Shown: positions 8,994 through 17,131 of the stretch, piece after piece
Layout of the letters: each line of letters starts with the position of its first letter
Position numbering within the stretch: position 1 is the stretch's first letter
From: Exiguobacterium sp. s124
Lineage (GTDB): Bacteria > Bacillota > Bacilli > Exiguobacteriales > Exiguobacteriaceae
Assembly (NCBI RefSeq): GCF_018617485.1
Contig: NZ_JACSKH010000001.1
Span: 186,001 to 250,000 of the forward strand
Direction of reading: 5' to 3'
Length of the DNA stretch: 64,000 nt
Notes under the pieces: generated by a model
The model's input: the letters and a program-made list of their open reading frames with translations, nothing else
What the model was told of the DNA's origin: nothing
The model's database searches: none
Program-made: the position numbers and the translations under genes

Positions 8994-9871
8994 TCAAACG
9001 CTTTGATGAAGCATACTCAGGTAAAGTATTTATCGCCAGTCTCCCAGAGGTGACAGAGGCGAAGACGGTTCTTTATGGGATGCCGATGGACTGGACGGTC
9101 AGTTTCCGTCCGGGCTCGCGTTTCGGTCCGAACCGGATTCGTGAAGTATCAATCGGACTTGAGGAATACAGCCCGTATTTAGACGGTGATTTGGCAGATG
9201 CAGCGGTGTACGATGCGGGAGATATTCCACTTCCGTTCGGGAACGCACCAAAGTCGCTCGACATGATCGAGGCGTTCGTCAAAGATATCGTCAAAGCAGG
9301 CAAGTTCCCACTCGGAATGGGTGGCGAGCACCTCGTCACATGGCCGATCATCAAGGCGATGCATGACGTGTACGGTGACGACTTCGTCATCATCCACTTA
9401 GATGCACATACCGACCTTCGGGATGAGTATGAAGGCGAGCCTCTCTCACACTCGACTCCGCTTAAAAAAGCGGCGAACTTGATTGGACCATCGAACTGTT
9501 ACTCGTTCGGAATCCGTTCAGGGATGAAAGAAGAGTTTGAGTGGGCGCGTGAAGTTGGTTACAACATGCATCAATTTGAGGTCATCGAGCCACTCAAACG
9601 CGTCTTACCGACGCTCGCAGGGAAAAAAGTATATGTCACGATCGATATCGACGTCCTCGACCCGTCAGCAGCACCAGGGACAGGCACACAAGAAATCGGT
9701 GGCATCTCGACGAAAGAATTGCTAGAAGCGGTACACGCGATCGCGAATGCAGACCTCGACATCATCGGTGCAGACCTTGTCGAAGTATCACCGGCGTACG
9801 ATCAGTCGGATATGACAGCCATCGCGGCAGCAAAAATTCTTCGTGAGATGATGATTGGATTCGTGAAATAA
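8990..9871 (+). CDS. speB: Agmatinase
   Basis: 293 aa, manganese-dependent ureohydrolase that splits agmatine to putrescine and urea, feeding speE just upstream. Binuclear metal-site motifs are visible: 'GMGGEHLV', '[10 protein letters not shown]' and '[10 protein letters not shown]'. The 'SHSTPL' substrate-region motif matches Bacillus SpeB. ATG overlaps the speE stop. The following gene starts at the base directly after the speB stop, so all three may share one transcript. Confidence 0.96.
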   Translation: MIKRFDEAYSGKVFIASLPEVTEAKTVLYGMPMDWTVSFRPGSRFGPNRIREVSIGLEEYSPYLDGDLADAAVYDAGDIPLPFGNAPKSLDMIEAFVKDIVKAGKFPLGMGGEHLVTWPIIKAMHDVYGDDFVIIHLDAHTDLRDEYEGEPLSHSTPLKKAANLIGPSNCYSFGIRSGMKEEFEWAREVGYNMHQFEVIEPLKRVLPTLAGKKVYVTIDIDVLDPSAAPGTGTQEIGGISTKELLEAVHAIANADLDIIGADLVEVSPAYDQSDMTAIAAAKILREMMIGFVK

Positions 9872-10231
9872 ATGCGGAAAAAAGGTCAGCTGGAAATGGA
9901 ACTGAGCGCCCGGATCACCCAATGGGAGAAAGAATACTTGGGTCGCGGGTCATTGACGTGTAAGGCAGACCTGCTTCGGGACCTGGCCATCGTCACGCTC
10001 CAAGGGGTGTTGACGCCGGCTGAGTATGACTTGGCCACCAAGTCGGCAGGTCGCGAGCAACTGAAAAAGTACCGCAACAATCTCGTCGAATCGGGGCGCA
10101 GTCAACTTGAAACGATCGTCGGGCAAGTGCTCGGTCGTTCCATTGTCTCGCTCCACACGGACATCAGTACGAAAACGGGGGAGCGTCTCATCGTCTTTCG
10201 CTTAGATGCACCTTGGGATCAAACCGATTGA
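9872..10231 (+). CDS. DUF2294 / MpsC-like protein
   Basis: 119 aa soluble protein matching DUF2294 (PF10057, named MpsC after the staphylococcal membrane-potential-generating locus). Features are an N-terminal 'LSARITQWEKEYLGRG' helix, the 'LTPAEYDLA' segment and C-terminal 'RLIVFRLD'. Biochemical role is not established; in Staphylococcus the linked MpsAB proteins import dissolved inorganic carbon. ATG 9872 abuts the speB stop with no spacer; ATG 9896 after AAAAAAGG is an alternative start. The sbtA-like promoter at 10228 overlaps the end of this gene. The next gene is an SbtA-type bicarbonate permease, a suggestive pairing. Confidence 0.72.
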   Translation: MRKKGQLEMELSARITQWEKEYLGRGSLTCKADLLRDLAIVTLQGVLTPAEYDLATKSAGREQLKKYRNNLVESGRSQLETIVGQVLGRSIVSLHTDISTKTGERLIVFRLDAPWDQTD

Positions 10232-10256
10232 CAACGAATCGTCGACTTTTTAAAAT
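10228..10256 (+). promoter_or_regulatory. Strong sigma-A promoter for the SbtA-like gene
   Basis: TTGACA at 10228-10233 and TAAAAT at 10251-10256, spacer 17, overlapping the stop codon of the preceding gene. Transcription would begin near 10262. Confidence 0.75.
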
Positions 10257-10261
10257 AAAAG

Positions 10262-10428
10262 GCAGAGACGTGAGCGGAGCGAATGGACGAGTCACTATGA
10301 AGCGTGCTTTCGAGATCTTCTTACGGAGCTACTGACTAATTTAATTAACCGACAGTTGTCGGCTAGACGGAGCGATTATTCGAGCCGTCGGCATACAGCG
10401 CACGCCTTCTTTAGGTGTGCGCTTTTTT
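10262..10428 (+). promoter_or_regulatory. Structured leader ending in attenuator; candidate riboswitch
   Basis: About 165 bases between a strong promoter and an intrinsic terminator just upstream of the Shine-Dalgarno. Visible elements: hairpin CCGAC-AGTT-GTCGG at 10349-10362; hairpin 10366-10389 with GACGG/CCGTC, an AG/AG internal loop (tandem G-A) and CGA-TTAT-TCG. CCGAC (10349-10353) can also pair with GTCGG at 10387-10391, so two folds compete. GCGTGC (10302-10307) is an exact complement of GCACGC (10400-10405) in the terminator 5' arm, giving a possible antiterminator. It does not match the riboswitch consensus sequences I know (SAM, lysine, T-box, TPP, FMN, c-di-AMP, glycine, fluoride, THF). 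Confidence 0.6.
10398..10428 (+). terminator. Attenuator terminator in the SbtA-like leader
   Basis: GCGCACGCC / GGTGTGCGC stem (one G-T), 7-base loop and T6, ending seven bases before the AAGGAGG of the downstream gene. Confidence 0.82.
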
Positions 10429-10448
10429 GTCGCCAAGGAGGAAAACAT

Positions 10449-11405
10449 ATGGAATTGTTTGTATTTCTATTGACGAGCGCTCCCGTCCTTCTATTTGTGA
10501 CGGGTGTAATCGCCGCAGTCGGGAAATCGAATTTGAAGATTCCTGACTCGCTGAGCACGACGCTCAACATTTACTTACTACTCGCCATTGGATTAAAAGG
10601 GGGGATGGGACTCGCCTCGGTATCGCTAGAAGACATCGCCTTACCACTGACCGTCACACTGTTGATTGGCATATTGTTACCGCTCCTCGCGTTTCTTGCA
10701 GGAGGTCTCCTGAAGTTCACTTTCCATGAACGAATCGCCATGGCTGCGACGTTCGGATCCGTCTCGCTCGTAACTTATGTGGCCGCATCGACGCAACTCG
10801 AGCGACTCGGGATTGGGTATGAACCGTTCATGACGACATTGGTCGTCGTGCTCGAAATCCCAGGATTGATTGTGGCGTTACTGTTGTATAACCAAACACA
10901 GGTGATGGGGATCACGGCCACGTCGGGCAAGACGAACTCACTGTCTGTCCTTCGGGATAGCTTATTTTCAAAGAGCATCCTGCTCATGCTTGCAGGTCTT
11001 GTTGTCGGACTCGTAACACCAGACGCGACGCCGCTCAAACCATTCTTTGTCGACTTGTTCCCGGGCGTATTGCTCCTCTTTTTACTCGGTTTAGGGGTAA
11101 AAGTGGGACAACAATTGAAGACGGTACCGTCATATGGACTGAAATTCGTCGCCATGGGAATGCTGTTCCCATTGATTGGGGCATTGGTTGGCTTTTTAGC
11201 GGCGGGTGTCGCTGGTCTTTCGGAAGGAGGAACAATTCTCCTCATGACACTAGCAGCGAGCGGTTCATACATCGCAGCTCCTGCGATGCTACAAGCATCG
11301 GTCCCGGAAGCAAAACCGTCCTTTTATTTGACCCTTTCCCTTGCGGTCACGTTCCCGTTCAACTTATTGATTGGTATCCCACTGTATATCGCAATCGTTA
11401 CATGA
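10449..11405 (+). CDS. SbtA-family sodium-dependent bicarbonate permease (DUF897)
   Basis: 318 aa membrane protein with about ten TM helices. The N-terminus matches DUF897/SbtA: 'APVLLFVTGVIAAV', then 'KIPDSLSTTLNIYLLLAIG' and 'LKGGMGLA'. The second half repeats the fold ('LGLGVKVG', 'AASGSYIAAPAMLQASVPEA'), as expected for an inverted-repeat transporter. The family imports bicarbonate with Na+ in cyanobacteria; the substrate in Firmicutes is less certain. No sbtB-like PII gene is nearby. ATG 10449 follows AAGGAGG. Expression is probably set by the attenuator leader just upstream. A perfect 15-bp terminator stem follows. Confidence 0.82.
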   Translation: MELFVFLLTSAPVLLFVTGVIAAVGKSNLKIPDSLSTTLNIYLLLAIGLKGGMGLASVSLEDIALPLTVTLLIGILLPLLAFLAGGLLKFTFHERIAMAATFGSVSLVTYVAASTQLERLGIGYEPFMTTLVVVLEIPGLIVALLLYNQTQVMGITATSGKTNSLSVLRDSLFSKSILLMLAGLVVGLVTPDATPLKPFFVDLFPGVLLLFLLGLGVKVGQQLKTVPSYGLKFVAMGMLFPLIGALVGFLAAGVAGLSEGGTILLMTLAASGSYIAAPAMLQASVPEAKPSFYLTLSLAVTFPFNLLIGIPLYIAIVT

Positions 11406-11441
11406 ATAAGCGCCGACTCAAAAGAGTCGGCGCTTATTTTG
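11405..11441. terminator. Bidirectional terminator between convergent genes
   Basis: 15-bp perfect stem AATAAGCGCCGACTC / GAGTCGGCGCTTATT with AAAA loop; serves the permease (+) and the repeat-protein gene ending at 11455 (-). Confidence 0.9.
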
Positions 11442-11454
11442 CGTTCGTTTTACA

Positions 11455-12207
11455 TCATTGCGTCACTTTTTGCGATTCCATGCATTTGAGAGCGGCCGTC
11501 CAGCTTCCAAAGAGGACGTTGATGGTCGATGTACTCGGTACGTTTCGACCTTCCGCCCATTTTCGATAATGAAGGATGCTGAAGTGGGGCAATTCTTTTT
11601 TCGCAAGCCGGAGGGCTTCAATCACATCTTCCTCATCCCATTTTCGTTTTGGAGGAGCGATATCTAACACGAAAAGAGCATAGCTCCAAGAACCATACTT
11701 TCGAGCGATAGTCGCCACGGTCGGATAGCCGCGTTCTTGCGCCCAAACAGCATAATGTTGGGACGTGAGGCGTTCGAGTTCTTCCGAAGCTTCGATCAAT
11801 GCTTGGATGATACGTTCCTCACTATTTTTAGCAGCGGTTGTTTGAAGTTTGGCTTCGCGGAGTGCATTCGACCATGAACCAAAACGACTGCTGATGAGTG
11901 TGAGAGATGGCGAACGTGTCACTTTTGACCATTCTCGGTACGTTTGACTCGTGAATAGCGTGAGTTCTTCTGCAGCTTTGTTTAACGCACGTAGAATATC
12001 TTCGTCTGAATAATAATGAAACGAAAGCTTGATTTGTGCTGCAACAAGGGCTTCGCGCCACGAACCAAATTGGTGAATGACGGTGGAAAGGGAAGGGACA
12101 TTTTTGTCATGAGACCAAACACTGTATTGTTTGGAGTCAAGTTCTGCGTATTCTTGGGCAGCCAATTGCAAAGCTTGTACGATTTGAGGTCGTGTCCATT
12201 TTTTCAT
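11455..12207 (-). CDS. Protein of four homing-endonuclease-associated repeats
   Basis: 250 aa made almost entirely of four tandem units of about 52-60 residues. Each reads roughly I-x-x-A-L-x-x-A...Y-x-x-W-(S/A)...P-(S/T)...I...(F/Y)GSW-x-x-A-L. Examples are 'PSLSTVIHQFGSWREAL' and 'PSTSTINVLFGSWTAAL'. This is the homing-endonuclease-associated (HNH) repeat, thought to be a helical DNA-binding unit, but no HNH or GIY-YIG nuclease domain is attached. Function unknown; a DNA-binding regulator is an inference. ATG 12207 follows AAGGAG. A three-repeat relative lies at 16534-17112, at the other side of the sugar genes. Confidence 0.72.
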   Translation of the reverse strand: MKKWTRPQIVQALQLAAQEYAELDSKQYSVWSHDKNVPSLSTVIHQFGSWREALVAAQIKLSFHYYSDEDILRALNKAAEELTLFTSQTYREWSKVTRSPSLTLISSRFGSWSNALREAKLQTTAAKNSEERIIQALIEASEELERLTSQHYAVWAQERGYPTVATIARKYGSWSYALFVLDIAPPKRKWDEEDVIEALRLAKKELPHFSILHYRKWAEGRNVPSTSTINVLFGSWTAALKCMESQKVTQ

Positions 12208-12604
12208 CTTGGTGTCTCTCCTTTTGTGTGAACGCTCACGGGCGTCTCAGAAGGTCTCTTGGTGTGAATGAACATGTATGTTGTCAGATTGGTCGTACAG
12301 AAGTGAAGCAGCGATGCGTGACGGGTACCTCCTTTTTGATCAAAAACATAGTTGTCAACAACATCCAATTTTATTTGGTATGTTCTTTCCATTCCCGCTC
12401 GGGCGAAAATTATTCATTATGTGAAAGAAAAGATGAGAATAACTTTGTGAACTTAGTTGTTACAGCGATTTCATTAATAACAAAAAGCTCGCATTATCCT
12501 TAAATTTGTTACAACGACTCGGGTAGTTTACTAGCATCAACGCTTTCTTCGCACACCACACCCAACACGATCAATCAACTAGACATTTGGAGGTGCAATA
12601 CACG
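12208..12604. promoter_or_regulatory. Divergent intergenic region with repeats
   Basis: 397 bases between the divergent repeat-protein gene and the dehydratase gene. Contains the palindrome GTTGTCAACAAC near 12352-12362 and a 12-base direct repeat TTGTTACARCGA at 12457-12468 and 12506-12517 (49 bases apart). AT-rich with possible -35/-10 elements but none convincing. No gene seen. Confidence 0.5.
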
Positions 12605-14521
12605 ATGGCTACACTCGTCAACGTATATCGAAGAAATCGCAGAAACTTATTATTTTTCTGCGTCGATATCGCAATCGTCTCAATCGTCTTATATATGACG
12701 TTTGACATTTTATTTTCGAAAGTGATGCCGTATACCGCAACAACATATGATCTGTTGCTGATGGTATCGATTAAGATGATTAGCTTTATGCTCGTCGGAG
12801 CACTTTTGAAAATTCATCGAATCGATTGGCGTTACGCTTCAATCCATGAAATGAAACAAGTAACCATTGCGTTGATCAGTAGCGACCTGATTCTATTCGC
12901 CTACAATCAGTTTCAATTCGGACGTGGACTTGGCGTCATGATTGCGGTGCAAGGACTGCTAGCATTTAACCTGATTTTATTCACGCGTTTTTTGGCCCGA
13001 CATCACGTCCTGTATACGTTCAAACCACATGCTGCTCCCCAAGGACGGAAAACACTGATTATCGGAGCCGGGAACTCCGGACAGCTCATCGTTCGCGAGT
13101 TAAAAGAATATCGGACGAACGTACTTCATGTAGTTGGGATTCTCGACGACGATCCGATGCTCGCCTCTTTATATGTACACGGTGTTCCGATTCTCGGAAC
13201 GACAGAAGATTTAGAACGAATTATTGAGGAGCAAGGAATCGAGGTCGTGATTTTCTCTATCCCGAGCTTGGCGCACGCGAGACGAATCGAGTTGTTGAAG
13301 CGGATTGAAAAGACCGGGGTGGAATCACACGCACTGCCGATGTTATCTGAACTGGCGACCGGAAATGTTTCGATCAATGAAATTCGCGAAGTAAAGATCG
13401 AGGATTTGTTGGGACGAGAACCTGTACAACTTGATATTTCAGGCATCTCGAAACACGTGGAAGGGGCCACAGTCCTCGTGACAGGAGCGGGAGGTTCGAT
13501 CGGTTCGGAACTGTGTCGTCAATTGATTAAGTTCAAACCGGCTGAGATGATTCTTCTCGGACATGGTGAAAACAGCATTTATTTAATCGAAAAAGAATTG
13601 AACGGATTGGGGCTTGAGACGAAACTGCATCCAGTCATCGGAGATGTGCAAGACCTAGAACGACTCGAACACGTCTTTCAAACGTATCGCCCAGAAATCG
13701 TCTACCACGCGGCAGCTCATAAACACGTTCCATTAATGCAAGACAACCCACTCGAAGCAGTCAAAAATAACATTTATGGCACGAAGAATATGGTCGATGT
13801 GGCCTCGAAATATCGGGTCGACCGATTCGTGATGGTCTCGACCGATAAAGCGGTCAATCCGACGAACGTCATGGGGTCAACGAAGCGAATCGCAGAGATG
13901 ATCGTCCAAGAAAAAGCGCGTTCAAGCGATACGATCTTCGCAGTCGTTCGATTCGGAAACGTTCTCGGCAGTCGTGGTTCGGTCGTCCCTCTCTTCAAGG
14001 AACAGATTGCCCAAGGAGGACCGGTCACCGTAACAGATTCGGAGATGACACGTTATTTCATGACGATTCCAGAAGCGAGTCGACTCGTCATTCAAGCGAG
14101 TGTATTATCCCGAGGCGGGGAAATCTTTGTCCTCGATATGGGAGAACCGGTCAAAATCATCGACTTAGCGAAGAAGATGATTGAACTCAGTGGCTTTACG
14201 ATTGAGCAAATCCCAATCGAAGTGACGGGAATCCGACCGGGGGAGAAATTATACGAAGAATTGTTAGCCACAAATGAATTAGATCCAGATGCCAACATCT
14301 TCCCGAAAATTTTTGTTGGTTGTACGCGTCCTTTCACATCGGTCGCTCCGATTTTACGGTTAATCGAACACTTTCGACCGAACGGTCCAGCATTGACGGA
14401 CGCTTTACTGTTCGTTGCGAACAGTGACGACATTGATCGCGATCTGCAACGAATTTTTGCAAGTGGATTTGAATTTATCCCGGCTCGGCAAGTGCATATC
14501 CGTGTCGCCGATGGAAATTAA
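12605..14521 (+). CDS. Membrane nucleotide-sugar 4,6-dehydratase (CapD/PglF/EpsC type)
   Basis: 638 aa. Four N-terminal TM helices (first ~140 residues), then a CoA-binding-like Rossmann domain ('IIGAGNSGQLIVREL'), then the dehydratase domain with 'VTGAGGSIGSELCRQL' and 'VSTDKAVNPTNVMGSTKR'. In the latter, Met replaces the usual Tyr of the SDR triad, as in the WbpM/PglF group. It likely converts UDP-GlcNAc to the 4-keto-6-deoxy sugar at the inner membrane face. Length is normal and motifs are intact. ATG 12605 follows GGAGGTG. First gene of a run of five same-strand genes (12605-17791) with spacings of 12-20 bases or overlap, probably one operon. Confidence 0.9.
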   Translation: MATLVNVYRRNRRNLLFFCVDIAIVSIVLYMTFDILFSKVMPYTATTYDLLLMVSIKMISFMLVGALLKIHRIDWRYASIHEMKQVTIALISSDLILFAYNQFQFGRGLGVMIAVQGLLAFNLILFTRFLARHHVLYTFKPHAAPQGRKTLIIGAGNSGQLIVRELKEYRTNVLHVVGILDDDPMLASLYVHGVPILGTTEDLERIIEEQGIEVVIFSIPSLAHARRIELLKRIEKTGVESHALPMLSELATGNVSINEIREVKIEDLLGREPVQLDISGISKHVEGATVLVTGAGGSIGSELCRQLIKFKPAEMILLGHGENSIYLIEKELNGLGLETKLHPVIGDVQDLERLEHVFQTYRPEIVYHAAAHKHVPLMQDNPLEAVKNNIYGTKNMVDVASKYRVDRFVMVSTDKAVNPTNVMGSTKRIAEMIVQEKARSSDTIFAVVRFGNVLGSRGSVVPLFKEQIAQGGPVTVTDSEMTRYFMTIPEASRLVIQASVLSRGGEIFVLDMGEPVKIIDLAKKMIELSGFTIEQIPIEVTGIRPGEKLYEELLATNELDPDANIFPKIFVGCTRPFTSVAPILRLIEHFRPNGPALTDALLFVANSDDIDRDLQRIFASGFEFIPARQVHIRVADGN

Positions 14522-14533
14522 GGGGGGAGTGCA

Positions 14534-15382
14534 ATGGATCGTGTCATGGTGATCGGTGTGTCCACGTTCAAGGGATTTCATCTTGCTCGACGACTATTAA
14601 AAGAAGGATACGAAGTGATTGGCATTGATGACGAAGGAGAAGCGAAAACGCAACTCGCGAGACAGCGGCTATACGTCTTGTCTCACCCATTGTTCCACCT
14701 CATTCGAACAGATGTCTTCCATAAACCACATATGCGCCAAATTGCAACGATGTATGAACCGAATCATATCATTCTATGCAGTGGGTCTTCTAGCACAAAT
14801 CAGGAGCGAAAAATCGAACGTTACGAGCAAGTGAAGCAACTCGTCATGAATCAAAAAAGTCGAGTACCGATTCAATCATTCATTACGTTCGACCTTCCTG
14901 TTGAACAGACTCGTCACTCATCATCAGCTCTTCACCTCATTACAGAGGATGTCTACGGACCTTGGGATGATCCGACGACACTTTTTTCAAAAGCGGTACT
15001 CGCTGTCGATCAAGGTCATCGTATGGTCGGATACTATGCAACAGATATTGTAAAAGCTTCTTATATCGATGATGTGGTTGAAACCGTCGTTCGAGTCATC
15101 AAATTGATTCAGTCGGGATTGTCGCTTGTTGGACAGTTCCGAATTGACGCCTCCGATTATGTACATGTCCAGACACTATTAGCTGAAATTGGGCATCAGC
15201 TACATCGACCCGTCCATATATCTCTTCCGATGCGTGAATATGTCTTCCAAGAAACCGATTTACCTACGCTAGAAGCGATGATTGGATTTCGACCTCTAAC
15301 CCCACTGCACGAAGGATTGCGACAGACCATTCAATGGTATGACGCCTATCAAACCATGATGAAGGAGGACATGAGCACATGA
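14534..15382 (+). CDS. Degenerate NAD-dependent epimerase/dehydratase-like protein
   Basis: 282 aa, SDR-extended fold related to UDP-sugar epimerases. The N-terminus reads 'GVSTFKGFHLARRLLKEGYE', where the normal GxxGxxG has its middle glycine replaced by Thr. The Tyr-x3-Lys catalytic pair is missing: 'SSALHLITEDVYGPWDDP' runs straight into the later 'VYGPW' motif, as if about 30 residues were lost. C-terminal 'FRPLTPLHEGLRQTIQWYD' is family-typical. Probably not an active oxidoreductase; could be a scaffold or sugar-binding remnant (inference). The frame is intact, with a GGGGGGAG Shine-Dalgarno, and the gene overlaps the aminotransferase by four bases, so it is maintained and translated. 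Confidence 0.7.
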   Translation: MDRVMVIGVSTFKGFHLARRLLKEGYEVIGIDDEGEAKTQLARQRLYVLSHPLFHLIRTDVFHKPHMRQIATMYEPNHIILCSGSSSTNQERKIERYEQVKQLVMNQKSRVPIQSFITFDLPVEQTRHSSSALHLITEDVYGPWDDPTTLFSKAVLAVDQGHRMVGYYATDIVKASYIDDVVETVVRVIKLIQSGLSLVGQFRIDASDYVHVQTLLAEIGHQLHRPVHISLPMREYVFQETDLPTLEAMIGFRPLTPLHEGLRQTIQWYDAYQTMMKEDMST

Positions 15383-16521
15383 ATATTTTATTATCGAAAC
15401 CGCACATGTCCGGACGAGAGATGGCATATGTGGAAGAAGCGTTCTCAAGTAATTGGATTGCGCCACTCGGTCCGAACGTCAACGCTTTTGAAGAAGAACT
15501 TGGAAAATATGTCGATCATCCGTATACACTCGCGACGAGTTCTGGCACAGCGGCACTCCACCTCGCTCTATTGACGATAGGAATCGAAAGAGGGGACGTC
15601 ATCTTTTGTCAATCGCTCACATTCGTCGCTTCGGTCAATCCGATTCTGTATGTTGGGGCGACCCCGGTATTCATCGATTCAGAACAAGAGACGTGGAACA
15701 TGTCACCGGAAGCATTGCGAAAAGCACTTGTCCAAGCCGCTACAAAAGGGAAGTTGCCGAAAGCAGTCATCGTCGTCCATCTATACGGGGTGGTCGCGAA
15801 AATTGGCGAGATTCGTCACATTTGCCAAGAGTTTGGGGTGCCCTTGATTGAAGACGCTGCGGAATCACTCGGAGCGACTTGGCAAGGCCAGATGACCGGT
15901 ACAATCGGTGACATCGGATTCTATTCGTTCAATGGGAACAAAATCATCACGACGTCAGGCGGAGGGATGCTTTTGCTCAGCTCTGACAGTCAACGCCAAT
16001 ATGCGTTGAAACTGGCAACGCAGGCAAGGGAAAACGTCTTACATTATGAGCATGAAGAAGTTGGTTACAACTATCGCTTGAGCAACGTGTCGGCGGGAAT
16101 TGGCCGAGGGCAGCTTGAGGTCATCGAACAACGAGTCCGGGCACGGCGCAACGTCTTTCGTCGGTATGAACAAATGTTTTCAACGATCGATGTCACGTAT
16201 CAACAAGAAATTCCATTCTCTCGTGCGAATCGTTGGTTGACCGCCATGCAAATCGGACGAGACATCGCCAGCCGTGATCAGTTGATTCAACGGTTAGGCG
16301 ATGCAGGGATTGAATCACGGCCAGTCTGGAAGCCGATGCATCTACAGCCCCTCTATCGAGATGCAGAATACGTCACGGTGGACAAAGAAGACGTGAGTCG
16401 TCATTTATTTGAAAATGGTATTTGCTTGCCGTCGAGTTCGAGCTTGACGATTGGTGAACAACAGAAAGTGATTCAAGCCGTGCTAGATACACGCCATTTC
16501 GTGAAAGAAAAAAGCGTGTAA
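15379..16521 (+). CDS. DegT/DnrJ/EryC1 sugar aminotransferase
   Basis: 380 aa PLP-dependent enzyme. Adds an amino group to a keto sugar nucleotide, most likely the 4-keto product of the upstream dehydratase (PglE/EpsN-like). Visible: N-terminal 'SNWIAPLGPNVNAFEEEL', 'ATSSGTAALHLAL' for phosphate binding, 'EDAAESLGA', and the PLP-lysine region 'FNGNKIITTSGGGML', all intact. The C-terminal 'ESRPVWKPMHLQP' is typical. ATG 15379 sits in the stop region of the preceding gene with AAGGAGG ten bases upstream. Together with the dehydratase it should suffice for a UDP-4-amino-4,6-dideoxy sugar. Confidence 0.9.
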   Translation: MNILLSKPHMSGREMAYVEEAFSSNWIAPLGPNVNAFEEELGKYVDHPYTLATSSGTAALHLALLTIGIERGDVIFCQSLTFVASVNPILYVGATPVFIDSEQETWNMSPEALRKALVQAATKGKLPKAVIVVHLYGVVAKIGEIRHICQEFGVPLIEDAAESLGATWQGQMTGTIGDIGFYSFNGNKIITTSGGGMLLLSSDSQRQYALKLATQARENVLHYEHEEVGYNYRLSNVSAGIGRGQLEVIEQRVRARRNVFRRYEQMFSTIDVTYQQEIPFSRANRWLTAMQIGRDIASRDQLIQRLGDAGIESRPVWKPMHLQPLYRDAEYVTVDKEDVSRHLFENGICLPSSSSLTIGEQQKVIQAVLDTRHFVKEKSV

Positions 16522-16533
16522 GGAGGATATGAA

Positions 16534-17112
16534 ATGAAAACGGAAGCAGAGATCATTCAAGCGCTTCAAACCGCAGCATCTCTGACTCCATCTCTCACGG
16601 TGACACAATATCAACGATGGAGCCAAGGACAAAATGCTCCCACGTTTCTTGACATTTTATCTGTATATGGGACATGGACGAATGCCCTGAAGGCATCGGG
16701 ATTGTTAGAAATAAGACGTTATGAATCCCAGGATATGATTCAGGCACTTCGGCTTGCATCGGTAGAAGAAGGAAGGCTAACGAGTGCTCAATATCGGCGA
16801 TGGGCATCCGGAAGAAGCGTTCCTTCATTAGGCGATATTATTAACCATTTCGGGTCGTGGAGTCTCGCCGTTAAAGCGGTCGAGCGTTTAGAAGAGGAAC
16901 ATTTCACCGTACAACCCTCAAAAGACAAGGCGGAGATTGTACAAGCGTTATATGAAGCCTACCGAGTATTAACACCTTTCAATGCGATTACGTATCAAAA
17001 GTGGGCTAAACGTTTTAATAAACCGAGCGTTGCAAAAGTATCGAGACGATTTGGTTCTTGGAAACGAGCGTTATGCGAACTAGGGATTCATGAAATGACG
17101 GATCAAAAGTGA
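16534..17112 (+). CDS. Protein of three homing-endonuclease-associated repeats
   Basis: 192 aa built from three units like those in the protein at 11455-12207: 'PTFLDILSVYGTWTNAL', 'PSLGDIINHFGSWSLAV' and 'PSVAKVSRRFGSWKRAL', each preceded by Y-x-x-W. No nuclease domain, signal peptide or membrane segment. Starts with ATG after AAGGAGG, 12 bases after the aminotransferase stop, so it is co-transcribed with sugar genes. A regulatory DNA-binding role is inference; the repeat arrangement is seen directly. Confidence 0.72.
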   Translation: MKTEAEIIQALQTAASLTPSLTVTQYQRWSQGQNAPTFLDILSVYGTWTNALKASGLLEIRRYESQDMIQALRLASVEEGRLTSAQYRRWASGRSVPSLGDIINHFGSWSLAVKAVERLEEEHFTVQPSKDKAEIVQALYEAYRVLTPFNAITYQKWAKRFNKPSVAKVSRRFGSWKRALCELGIHEMTDQK

Positions 17113-17131
17113 TCAATGGAGGGATCGAGAG

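Noticed and set aside
10262-10397. Possible lysine, SAM, T-box or c-di-AMP riboswitch
   Set aside because: None of the conserved core motifs of these classes is present; kept only as an unclassified structured leader.
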